DNA of 64,000 nucleotides from Nematostella vectensis (Eukaryota; Cnidaria; Anthozoa; Actiniaria; Edwardsiidae): NCBI RefSeq assembly GCF_932526225.1, contig NC_064036.1, positions 14,747,181 to 14,811,180 of the forward strand, read 5' to 3'. Shown piece by piece: positions 34,701 to 45,600 of this stretch (position 1 is its first letter; each line of letters starts with the position of its first letter). The notes under the pieces were generated by a model. It saw only the letters and a program-made list of their open reading frames with translations, ran no database searches and was not told where the DNA came from. The position numbers and the translations under genes were made by a program.

Positions 34701-37700
34701 GGCTTGGAGGTCAGGGCTTGTCAACCATAGGGAAGAAGGCTTGGAGGTCAGGGCTGTCACCCATAGGGAAGAAGGCTTAGAGGTCAGGGTTGTCACCCAT
34801 AGGGAAGAAGGCTTGGAGGTCAGGGCTGTCACCCATATGGAAGAGGGCTTGGAGGTCAGGGTTGTCACCCATAGGGAAGAAGGCTTGGAGGTCAGGGTTG
34901 TCACCCATAGGGAAGAAGGCTTGGAGGTCAGGGCTTGTCACCCGTAGGGAAGAAGGCTTGGAGGTCAGGGCTGTCACCCATAGGGAAGAAGGCTTGGAGG
35001 TCAGGACTTGTCACCCATAGGGAAAAAGTCTTGGAGGTCAGGGCTGTCACCCATAGGGAAGAAGGCTTGGAGGTCAGGGTTGTCACCCATAGGGAAGAAG
35101 GCTTGGAGGTCAGGACTTGTCACCCATAGGGAAAAAGGCTTGGAGGTCAGGGCTGTCACCCATAGGGAAGAAGGCTTGGAGGTCAGGGCTGTCACCCATA
35201 GGGAAGAAGGCTTGGAGGTCAGGACTTGTCACCCATAGGGAAAAAGGCTTAGAGGTCAGGGCTGTCACCCATAGGGAAGAAGGCTTGGAGGTCAGGGTTG
35301 TCACCCATAGGGAAGAAGGCTTGGAGGTCAGGGTTGTCACCCATAGGGAAGAAGGCTTTGAGGTCAGGGTTGTCACCCATAGGGGAGAAGGCTTGGAGCT
35401 CAGGGTTGTCACCCATAGGGAAGAAGGCTTGGAGGTCAGGGCTGTCACCCATAGGGAAGAAGGCTTGGAGGTCAGGACTTGTCACCCATAGGGAAAAAGG
35501 CTTGGAGGTCAGGGCTGTCACCCATGGGAAGAAGGCTTGGAGGTCAGGACTGTCACCCATAGGGAAGAAGGCTTGGAGGTCAGGACTTGTCACCCATAGG
35601 TAAGAAGGCTTGGAGGTCAGGGCTTGTCAACAATAGGGAAAAAGGCTTGGAGGTCAGGGCTGTCACCCATGGGAAGAAGGCTTGGAGGTCAGGGCTTGTC
35701 ACCCATAGGGAAGAAGGCTTGGAGGTCAGGGCTGTCACCCATAGGGAAGAAGGCTTGGAGGTCAGGGCTGTCACCCATAGGGAAGAAGGCTTGGAGGTCA
35801 GGACTGTCACCCATAGGGAAGAAGGCTTGGAGGTCAGGGCTTGTCACCCATAGGGAAGAAGGCTTGGAGGTCAGGGCTGTCACCCATAGGGAAGAAGGCT
35901 TGGAGGTCAGGGCTGTCACCCATAGGGAAGAAGGCTTGGAGGTCAGGGTTGTCACCCATAGGGAAGAAGGCTTGGAGGTCAGGGTTGTCACCCATAGGGA
36001 AGAAGGCTTGGAGTTCAGGGTTGCCACCCATAGGGAAGAAGGCTTGGAGGTCAGGGCTGTCACCAATAGGGAAGAAGGCTTGGAGGTCAGGACTTGTCAC
36101 CCATAGGGAAGAAGGCTTGGAGGTCAGGGTTGTCACCCATAGGGAAGAAGGCTTGGAGGTCAGGGCTGTCACCCATAGGGAAGAAGGCTTGGAGGTCATG
36201 ACTGTCACCCATAGGGAAGAAGGCTTGGAGGTCAGGGCTTGTCACCCATAGGGAAGAAGGCTTGGAGGTCAGGGCTGTCACCCATAGGGAAGAAGGCTTG
36301 GAGGTCAGGGCTGTCACCCATAGGGAAGAAGGCTTGGAGGTCAGGACTGTCACCCATAGGGAAGAAGGCTTGGAGGTCAGGACTTGTCACCCATAGGGAA
36401 GAAGGCTTGGAGGTCAGTGCTGTCACCCATAGGGAAGAAGGCTTGGAGGTCAGGGCTGTCACCCATAGGGAAGAAGGCTTGGAGGTCAGGCTTGTCACCC
36501 ATAGGGAAGAAGGCTTGGAGGTCAGGGCTTGTCAACAATAGGGAAAAAGGCTTGGAGGTCAGGGCTGTCACCCATAGGGAAGAAGGCTTGGAGGTCAGGG
36601 CTTGTCACCCATAGGGAAGAAGGCTTGGAGGTCAGGGCTGTCACCCATAGGGAAGAAGGCTTGGAGGTCAGGGCTGTCACCCATAGGGAAGAAGGCTTGG
36701 AGGTCAGGGCTGTCACCAATAGGGAAGAAGGCTTGGAGGTCAGGACTTGTCACCCATAGGGAAGAAGGCTTGGAGGTCAGGGTTGTCACCCATAGGGAAG
36801 AAGGCTTGGAGGTCAGGGCTGTCACCCATAGGGAAGAAGGCTTGGAGGTCAGGACTGTCACCCATAGGGAAGAAGGCTTGGAGGTCAGGGCTTGTCACCC
36901 ATAGGGAAGAAGGCTTGGAGGTCAGGGCTGTCACCCATAGGAAAGAAGGCTTGGAGGTCAGGGCTGTCACCCATAGGGAAGAAGGCTTGGAGGTCAGGAC
37001 TGTCACCCATAGGGAAGAAGGCTTGGAGGTCAGGGCTGTCACCCATAGGGAAGAAGGCTTGGAGGTCAGGGTTGTCACCCATAGGGAAGAAGGCTTGGAT
37101 GTCAGGATTGTCACCCATAGGGTAGAAGGCTTGGAGGTCAGGGCTTGTCACCCATAGGGAAGAAGGCTTGGAGGTCAGGGTTGTCACCCATATGGAAGAA
37201 GGCTTGGAGGTCAGGGTTGTCACCCATAGGGAAGAAGGCTTGGAGGTCAGTGCTTGTCTAAGAAATATACCTTGAGATAAAATAACTCCCTAGAAATACC
37301 TCGTTGTATAGAAAAACACCCTTCATGTAGTCAAATTGGCAACTGCATCCCAACAACAGTAATTTAAACTGTAGTTTAATTTTGTTCCAGGGCCGGTATA
37401 TCCAAGAGAGAGGACAGGGTTCTGACCAAGCCGCGTTTTTGTATCTAGCGTATGGTATCGCCACCACTATAGGCCGACTTGTTGCAGGCAAGATCTTAGA
37501 CGTGCCTTTTTTAAATCCTGTCTATGTATTCGCGGTGTTTGCCACGCTTGTGGGTGCGACCACAAGTGCGTGTACACTGGGTAGAGGGTTCGCTTGGTTT
37601 ATGTCATATTTCGTCATCAATGGCTTTTCTAACGGCTGTGCTGTGGGCACCATCGTTCTCCTGACGATGACAAGTGTAGAGCCGTCCCAGACCGCGGAGG

Positions 37701-37782
37701 GAATGGGGATGTGGTTAATGGTTGATGCCTTTGCCTTCGCCTCTGGACCCGCGTTTGGAGGTAACGCTTGACAGACAGACAC

Positions 37783-37843
<61 letters not shown>

Positions 37844-38207
37844 GGGCCCTCCAGGTACAGACACGAACACCCATTCACGCAGACAGACACACCTATTCAC
37901 ACAGACAGACAGACAGACACGGACGGACGGACGGACGGACATATCGATGCAATTGTGCAAGTGATCAAATTTGCTGGTGGAAATTCCCATTTTGATGTTC
38001 TTTTTTTAATTGACAGGATATCTAGCTGATTTGTTGGGCTCCTATGTGGTTGTGTTCTACATGGCTGGAGGAATCACAATCACGAGTGCCTTTGTCATGC
38101 TTATGGTCAAGTGCTTTGGGCTGGAGAAACAACGTATGGTGACAAACACTCAACGCCGGCAGATAGTAGAACTTATGATAACGTACGAGAAAGAAACTGT
38201 AGTGTAA
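31775..38207 (+). CDS. MFS transporter, monocarboxylate-transporter (SLC16) type, five exons
   Basis: Exons 31,775-31,931; 32,773-32,996; 33,561-33,911; 37,391-37,760; 38,017-38,207 join at GT-AG sites to 430 residues, normal for a compact MCT. The N-terminus YTKDGPRAWCVCMAVTFIN is the DGxxxW entry to helix 1 of this family. Helix 2 begins AWVGSLALS. The middle shows LGPRPVSVIGALIAALGLF and YPQYFDKHFSLAVGI. The second half opens with YLAYGIATTIGRLVAGKILD and ends with GYLADLLGSYVVVFYMAG, the penultimate-helix motif. About twelve hydrophobic segments are visible. Substrate cannot be read from sequence; plasma-membrane transport of monocarboxylates or a relative is inferred from the family. The large central loop typical of MCTs is short here, with TEVVPSQDLQSVWKNKA. 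Intron 3 is almost wholly minisatellite. Confidence 0.93.
32994..33250. repeat. 134-bp tandem duplication including a splice donor
   Basis: GACGTAAGTTTTTTGTTTTG, with the exon 2 donor of the MFS gene at 32,997, recurs 134 bp later at 33,128, followed by similar sequence to about 33,250. The second copy retains a perfect GTAAGT and could act as a decoy donor. Confidence 0.85.
34014..37257. repeat. 36/37-bp minisatellite, about 89 copies, in MFS intron 3
   Basis: The unit is CTTGGAGGTCAGGGTTGTCA plus CCCATAGGGAAGAAGG (36 bp), with 37-bp variants carrying GGGCTTGTC. A period divisible by three leaves long open frames on both strands; these are repeat artefacts. At 3.2 kb it fills about 93 percent of intron 3. 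Confidence 0.97.
37771..37842. repeat. (ACAG)n microsatellite beside the MFS exon 4 donor
   Basis: About 18 near-perfect tetranucleotide repeats begin 10 bp after the donor GGAG/GTAACG. Further GACAG and GGAC iterations occur at 37,880-37,940. Length changes here lie close enough to affect splicing of exon 4. Confidence 0.95.
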
Positions 38208-38379
38208 ATAGGCGGACAAATCTATTTTATTTGTATGACAAAGGACCCAGCAGACGCCGTGCGTGGCCTCTGTCCTATTTCGAATTCTTGGACAATCAAA
38301 TCCTGCACATAGTTTTAGTACTCGCATGCGTAACCTCCATATCTCATGAACGTGGAAAATTGAAACTAAAGAGCAATAG

Positions 38380-38385
38380 AATAAA
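38380..38385 (+). terminator. Polyadenylation signal AATAAA, MFS gene
   Basis: The hexamer is 173 bp after the transporter stop codon, in AT-rich sequence. Confidence 0.5.
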
Positions 38386-40599
38386 GGTCAACGTAACAAG
38401 AGTGTAGAGAAAGTAGATGAGTGGCCTAAGGCACAAGTTGTGGCACCGTATATTCCACCGTTGACCGGTGTCGTGTCTGTAGGTATAGGTATGAAATTTA
38501 TATTGATGTTTGATGTTTGTCTAGAGGGATGCTAAGGCAAAGTCAGGAACTTACCACATGAAAACAAAAAAACCTTAAATCCTCCCCCAAAAATACTAAG
38601 GTTAGAACTTCCCACCCAAAAAGTTCTAATAACCCAAGCCCTGAATTGCCACGGTAGCCTATCTATCAAGTATTGACGCATGGAAAGGCGTGGTCTAGCA
38701 CTCTCATGCAAAGACACCTGTAAATCGGCAAATATTTGTAAGTATATCATTGCTGCCACCCGACCACCTTCCAAGACAAAGAGCAGCAAATTAATTGCAT
38801 TTTACGGGAGATGCCAAATTTGTACCTAAAGAATTATAGCGGGTTGATGTTTTTTTTTTAGAATTCGCCAACTAGAGGTCTATCAGAAATCCTGCATTCT
38901 GATTGGCTGATCTACCTATGGTCTTTTATACCAGAAAATGGTATTTTCTTATATTTAAATATTCCCAAAAAAAGAATTTGTAAGTATGATATTTTAAGAT
39001 GAAATTGAAAAACAACATCATTCTTATTTTGACAACAAAACTAATTAATTTGGATATCAGTTGAAGAGGTACTATATTATCCTACGCAGTCATTCTGTAA
39101 CGCTATTCGGATCAGTTACTGGAGTCAAGTGCATGGCGTGACAACGGTCAGAACGACATGCATAAGAGACTACTGACACCCTGAAATAACTAAAACACTA
39201 AGAATACCAGGAAGCGCCTGGTGAGCGTACTCACAAGGCGCTTAAACTTAATGACTTGTAATCAGAAAAGAAAAACAGTTACTGTGACGATCTTTATTCA
39301 GCTGTGAAGGTCTCTGAAAAGAGACTAAGATTCCTCGGTACCAGACCCGCAAAACGGAAAAGTTTTCTTCATATGGCTAAGTTTGAAACTACAAAATCTC
39401 TGCATACAGAGTATCGAGTTGGAAAGTCTAGCCAATATGCCTTTTTTCTCATAACTTCAACTTTTCCCTTTTTGTAGTATTACAAGGTTGAACCGACCGA
39501 ATTTGCAGGCAAGTGTGGCATAAGAGATAATAAGATATTTGAGACGAAGAATGGTAATTTTTTGCACATTATTTTTCTTGTGGGTAATAACTTTGGCAAT
39601 TTTTTTTTTTCTTATTTCCTCTGCAGTTAATTTCCACTTTAAAGTGAGAGAGGAGGGGGATTTATTCTGTGGTTGTTATGTTATCTATCGGTGATGTCGC
39701 TATGGTTTTGATGTCGTGGTTGTTGCTTTTGTTATCGTTATTGTCGTCGTTATCATGAACTAAGGGAGAGCCAGACAAATGGAAAACTTCATCACAAGTA
39801 GATTGGTAGGCTTGTCGTGGCCAACGGGAACTACTGGGACAGGCCCTTTAAGTACATGCCATACCACAGAATTGGCAAGTCTTTGGACAAGTCATCTTCA
39901 TGGCGTCAGGGTCGGTAAAGCACATGCTGACATTGATAGGGCATCCATGTCTTGTCAGTAATGGAAAGCGGGGGCTTAACTTGAAGGGGGCTTAAATGAG
40001 CCCCTGTGTGGTGCTCATTTTACGCCCCCCATACCCCGCCCCCGCCCTCTCCTGATAATTATTGCACAGTCCCGTGTACTTTTAATGCCTTGGTCTCTTC
40101 CTGTTTATGCTTTTCATGGTTTAGTTTCTCGAGTCGTGATTTTCATTGCTTCGTATTGTTTATAGGAAAGGCTCTAAATAACTGAAACAAAAACCATAAG
40201 GATGCAAGACTTTAAAGTTCTGAAAAAGAGTTCAATTCCATGGATTGCTTCAAACTTGTCTAACATGTTTATATTTTGGGTAATCAAGTATATTATTTTT
40301 GCAAGTACTGGAGGAAATCCCATTGCTCTGTGATGCTTCGGAACTCCCCCCGCATTGGATTTCCTTTTAGCATCATACCTTGTTTGAAACTACCACCACA
40401 AAAAATCCATTATGCCATCATGCTCTCAGCATCTTTAATGTGTTCATCTTTGATATTTTGTCAGTAAATATTTTAAGCTATAAGAAAATAATAAGATGGA
40501 AAATACATTTGCATTCACGAGTTGGCAATTAGATCTTATGATTCTGGTATCACACCTCCCCCCCCCCCCCCCTTCCCCCCACTTCTCCTCCCTGGGTAC
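38386..40599. other. Intergenic, with a dispersed-repeat fragment
   Basis: No gene was recognised. About 38,640-38,800 (CCTGTAAATCGGCAAATATT and ACCCGACCACCTTCCAAGAC) is a fragment of the repeat block also found at about 41,150-41,250 and 58,640-58,740. A pyrimidine-rich tract precedes 39,620. Confidence 0.5.
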
Positions 40600-41590
40600 A
40601 TGCCTGAAATGTTCCACTTGGACCGGAGTTCATGATTCAGTCCATTTCATAGCTTTAGCTAAACCATTATATTAACAAAACTGACACATCCTGTTAGCGC
40701 TCCCTCACCGCTTTTTGCCCTCGGTCGGATAACATCAAACGTGCGCTCCGTCGTTTAATAAATCAAAAGAAAAAGAATTGGATTTTTACCGACTTCTCAT
40801 ACCTGTTTAACGCCCAATTCACCGTAGAAAAACCGGTGATGTCGGAACGAGCGACCAATAAAAATGTGAGAATAGCGTAAAGATTTGCCGCGTGGTACTT
40901 GAGAAACCGAGCATGTGATCATCAGGTCAATCTTTTCTTTTCTTTTTTCAATGTTTTCTGTTGTCGCTCGGTCATTGCTATGCGACCTCAAAAAGCTAGC
41001 TTCGATCTCTTTCCGGAAAACTCTCGCTTCTGTAACACCCGAGGTGTAATTCTGTCCTCCGCCGTCGTAAATCCGTCTGTAAAGCAATCGTAAGGTAGGG
41101 GCAAGTCTCGAGTGGTCTAACACTATCATCACATGCAAAAAGGTTACGTGTTTGGGGGCACCTGTAAATCCGCAAATATTTGAACGTATACAAAGACTGT
41201 CTGGCAACCGACCACACTCCCAAGACAAAGAAGAGCTGTAAAGAGGTAAGGTTAGGAGCTCTCGGTTAGAAGAGGTTCGCTTCAATTTGTTTTACCTTTT
41301 TTTATTGACAAAAGCAGATTCAGTTTGATTTAAGGACGGACCATTTGATATTTGACAGGGGAAGTTGCTGATTCTCTTTTTTTCGTTTTTTTTTCTTTGA
41401 AAAAAAAACGAGCAAGCAAAGACTGGAATGAAAAATCGCCAAATACTTCGGAGAAAAAATGTAAAAATACACAAAAATGTAGTTTTTTTTTTAATCAAAC
41501 CTTGTCAAAAGTTCCAAGAAATGTCCTAATTTTGTCATTTAAAGTCAGGTTTTTTCATTTTTTTCAGAAAATGAGCGAAATTCTTCCCTA
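40600..41590. repeat. Upstream block duplicated at 56.5-59.2 kb
   Basis: TTGGACCGGAGTTCATGAT (about 40,617) matches 56,493 on. The 40,795-41,590 stretch matches about 58,280-59,190 (for example TTTCCGGAAAACTCTCGCT and GGCAAATATTTGAACGTAT, with small differences). Order and strand are kept. This is the 5' flank of the secreted-protein gene; its counterpart is the 5' flank of the paralogue at 63,672. Confidence 0.7.
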
Positions 41591-41599
41591 GCTTTTCCT

Positions 41600-42646
41600 T
41601 GATTTCTATCGCTACCAAAAGGCACGATTTTTCTACCCGACATTTAGAAACCTAAAATTACTGGTCATAAGTTTTTCCTTTGCGTTTACAAAGAAAACAA
41701 GAAAAAAAAAAGTTAAGGTCCACTTTCGGTAATTCGTCACCCCTATCTGTAACCCAATACTTTTGTATGCTCGCGAAGATTGGGGAGTTGAGAAGGTACA
41801 GAAAGGGTGCGACCCCGTTAAGCCAGCATGTGCTGTTTTTTATCTTTTGCTTGGCGCAACAACCCTGGGAAACTGGGGAACATCAAGAAAAACAACGAGC
41901 TCATTTTGCCGATAAGGTTTGAGAGATTTGTAGAACAGAGCGGTCCCTAGTGAGACTGCAAAAAGGTTCTCAACGTATGGGTCAATTCTGTGTTTAAAGG
42001 GAAAGGTGACATTATTAGCCATTTGCGCGAAATTTTGATAAATCTGAATACAAAACAAACATTTTGATGGACATGACGGAAAAATCTGGAAAACGCGCAA
42101 TTCCAGATAGAGAGAGAAGACACAATTTCTCACAATGGCTATACTGTATTACGGACTGATTTTTAAAACACAAATAACGTGAGGCCTAAGTGCACATAAC
42201 CAGATTTTGGCTTTTTAAGATTTTTCCTTGATCATCCTTGCTCTATGTATGAGCTCAGGGACGAAAAGCTCAAATTTCAATGACACTTTACAAAAAGTCG
42301 CATCAATTTAAAAAAAGTAGCACTTGATATTTTGATTACTATAAGTTACCAAGTACTCAGAGAAATTTTCCGCCTTAATGAAATGGGCTTATTTGAAGCG
42401 TCATGTCATGTTTTTTTCCGTCATGTCATTTTGATGTCAATTTAAGTAAGCCCCCCCCCCTCATATCCGAAAAAGTTAAGGTTGACCCCCCTGTCTGACC
42501 AAAAAAAATTAACATAGTGCCCCCTCTCTGGTTTACAGAACCCCCCCCCCCCCCCCTCTTGATAATTATTGATCGGAAATGTTATTTAACCAGCCGTCCC
42601 TTCACATATTATGTTTAAATGTTTTTAATGTTTTTTAATACCAAGA
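41600..42646. other. Presumed promoter region of the secreted-protein gene
   Basis: No exon was recognised. The last 70 bp before the start codon (GAAATGTTATTTAACCAGCC) resemble those before the second copy at 63,590-63,671, so this may be conserved core promoter or 5' UTR. Long C and T runs occur at 42,454-42,560. Confidence 0.45.
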
Positions 42647-45600
42647 ATGGCGCGAGCGTCGTCCCGAAGAGCGTTGTTTCTCTGTTTATTGGTTCTGCTG
42701 CAAGAGTTTGGTCCCGCACACTTTGCCAAACTCGCGCCGAATGGCTTCCTCAGCGACCGGGAATTCTTGGAGAGCGAGGATATGGCTAATGACCAAGAAA
42801 CTGGAAGCAACCTTGTGCCACAATCCCCAATAATTCAGTCGTCTGCAAAGAAAAGTAAGAAGAAGTTATCGTAACATTACTTATTGGCACTTCTACATCT
42901 TAATCAGTTGAATTTATCTATAATTTCATTTTAAACTGACCTCTTGTCTTCCGCAAATTGCATTGAAAGTTGAAAGTCCCGAAAGACAAAAATAAAGCAC
43001 GGATGTAAGGGCGGAAGCTGCCCTGTTCACGAAGGGCATACATGAAAGTAAAAAGGGTGCATCGGATCTCCCCCTGGCGATACAATATTTTCAGCTAAAG
43101 GCCCTGCTAATCGTTTTGCAAAAGATAGGCGACTAGCACTAGGAATTCACGTGACTTTTTGAGTAGCACTTATGTTCCGGCTCTTTGCCGCATAATAACA
43201 ACCAATAGAGAGCTCCTTATTAAACGTTTACGAATAAAAAGTTTTTATATCAGAAATTGCTCATATTCCCTAAGCAAAACACCACTTTATCAGGCTGGAT
43301 CAAGAGAGCCTATACAGTCGTGAAGAACGGAGCGAAGTTTTCCAATACCGCTGCTTCTCTTGGTAGCACGGCGTTCGCTATCTATCAAGCCATAGAAGGC
43401 TGTTGTGGTCGTTTGCCAGAAGCCTGCGAATATCGCAACGAGTTTACTAACCTGAAAACTCAAGTTGAAGAGAAAAGCGCCCTGGCAGACAACTTACAGC
43501 TGGAAGGTATGGCTTTCCACATCTAGAAAAGATGGACATGAATTTAATCAGAAAAGAGACGTGCTGGCGTCAAAAGGACCGCAATTCAGGAAAACTGAAA
43601 ATTTGTTTGTTTTCAGTGTTTAGGTTTAGAAATTGCCTCGACCACGCCCAAAGTGCTATTTCATAAGGTTTCTATGTTTTATGTGTGTTCCCTGTATCAC
43701 CGCTTAATGTAACAACTGCCGCTTAATGTAACACTAACGCTTAGTGTAACAAAAATCGCCGCTTAATGTAACACTAACGCTTAATGTAACAAAAATCGCC
43801 GCTTAATGTAACAACAAATCAACGCTTAATGTAATAAAACAGTTAACGCTTAATGTAACGAATTTTCAACGCTTAATGTAATAACGGACTTAACGCTTAA
43901 TGTAAGAACACTCGACGCTTAATGTAATAACCATAAATTTAACTAAGGACGAAAATATTCATATCTCCGGATAGAAACATCGTCGGACAACCACACTTGG
44001 AGAATGTAATGTAGGCGTCAAGGGGGGTGCATAAATAGTCATGTGAGGTGTGACGTCATCGCTTAATGTAATACCCACGAATTTGGATAGATTACGAAAG
44101 AACAATTCGCAAGACAAACCAAACATATTAGGGTATAAGTCGTCTAAGCGTCAAGGGGGTATAACGGGGGGAGGCATTTAGCGCTGCATCATGACGTCAT
44201 CAATGACGTCATCACAAATACAAATATCAATATCTTGAGCTACGAGAGTTGCGGCACGACCAAGCTTAGGCCAAGATGTCTTGAGGTCAAGGGGGGGGGT
44301 CCACAAAATGGACACGTGACGTGACGTCATTAATGACGTCATCATAACTAGGAAAAATCATATCTTGAGCTACGAGAGTTGTGACACGACCAAACTTAAG
44401 CCAAGTTGTCTTGAGGTCATGGGACATCCAACAAAATAGACACGTGACATTACGTCATTGATAACGTCATCATAACTAGGAAAAGTCATATCTTGAGCTA
44501 CGAGACACGACCAAATTATGGAAAAGTGGTCTTGAGGTCAAAATCTGTCGTCCCTTAGGGCCCTTTAGAATATCTATTTACTGGCAAACTTCCTGTTAAA
44601 CCTTGTAAGATTCCCTCTTAAATTGAGAATGAATAACGTGATTGAGGTGTCCTAGAAGGCCTTTTCTTTTGATCATCTCTATAACTAACGCTAGACAGAC
44701 GGGGTATTACATTCTAAGAGCACTTTGGAGTTTTGAAATGTTAAAATGTGTGACTTTACTCGTACAGGCACACAGAGTTGATCGTTGATTGACAAGTTCT
44801 CCACCACACCAGCTATACACACGGAGTTGATCGTTGATTGACAAGTTCTCCACCACACCAGCTATACACACGGAGTTGATCGTTGATTGACAAGTTTTTA
44901 ACCACACCAGCTATACACACGGAGTTGATCGTTGATTGACAAGTTCTCCACCACACCAGCTATACACACAGAGTTGATCGTTGATTGACAAGTTTTTAAC
45001 CACACCAGCTATACACACGGAGTTGATCGTTGATTGACAAGTTTTTAACCACACCAGCTATACACACAGAGTTGATCGTTGATTGACAAGTTCTCCACCA
45101 CACCAGCTATACACACAGAGTTGATCGTTGATTGACAAGTTTTTAACCACACCAGCTATACACACGGAGTTGATCGTTGATTGACAAGTTTTTAACCACA
45201 CCAGCTATACACACGGAGTTGATCGTTGATTGACAAGTTTTCAACCACACCAGCTATACACACGGAGTTGATCGTTGATTGACAAGTTTTCACCACACCA
45301 GCTATACACACAGAGTTGATCGTTGATTGACAAGTTCTCCACCACACCAGCTATACACACAGAGTTGATCGTTGATTGACAAGTTTTCAACCACACCAGC
45401 TATACACACGGAGTTGATCGTTGATTGACAAGTTTTCAACCACACCAGCTATACACACGGAGTTCATCGTTGATTGACAAGTTTTTAACCACACCAGCTA
45501 TACACACGGAGTTGATCGTTGATTGACAAGTTTTCAGCCACACCAGCTATATACACACGGAGTTGATCGTTGATTGACAAGTTTTTAACCACACCAGCTA

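Noticed and set aside
34014-37257. Dozens of 60-160 codon frames on both strands
   Set aside because: A 36-bp period without stops in the unit gives these automatically. They lie in a transporter intron.
37715-37995. Cys/Val/Ser-rich frames around the transporter exon 4
   Set aside because: They are produced by the (ACAG)n microsatellite.
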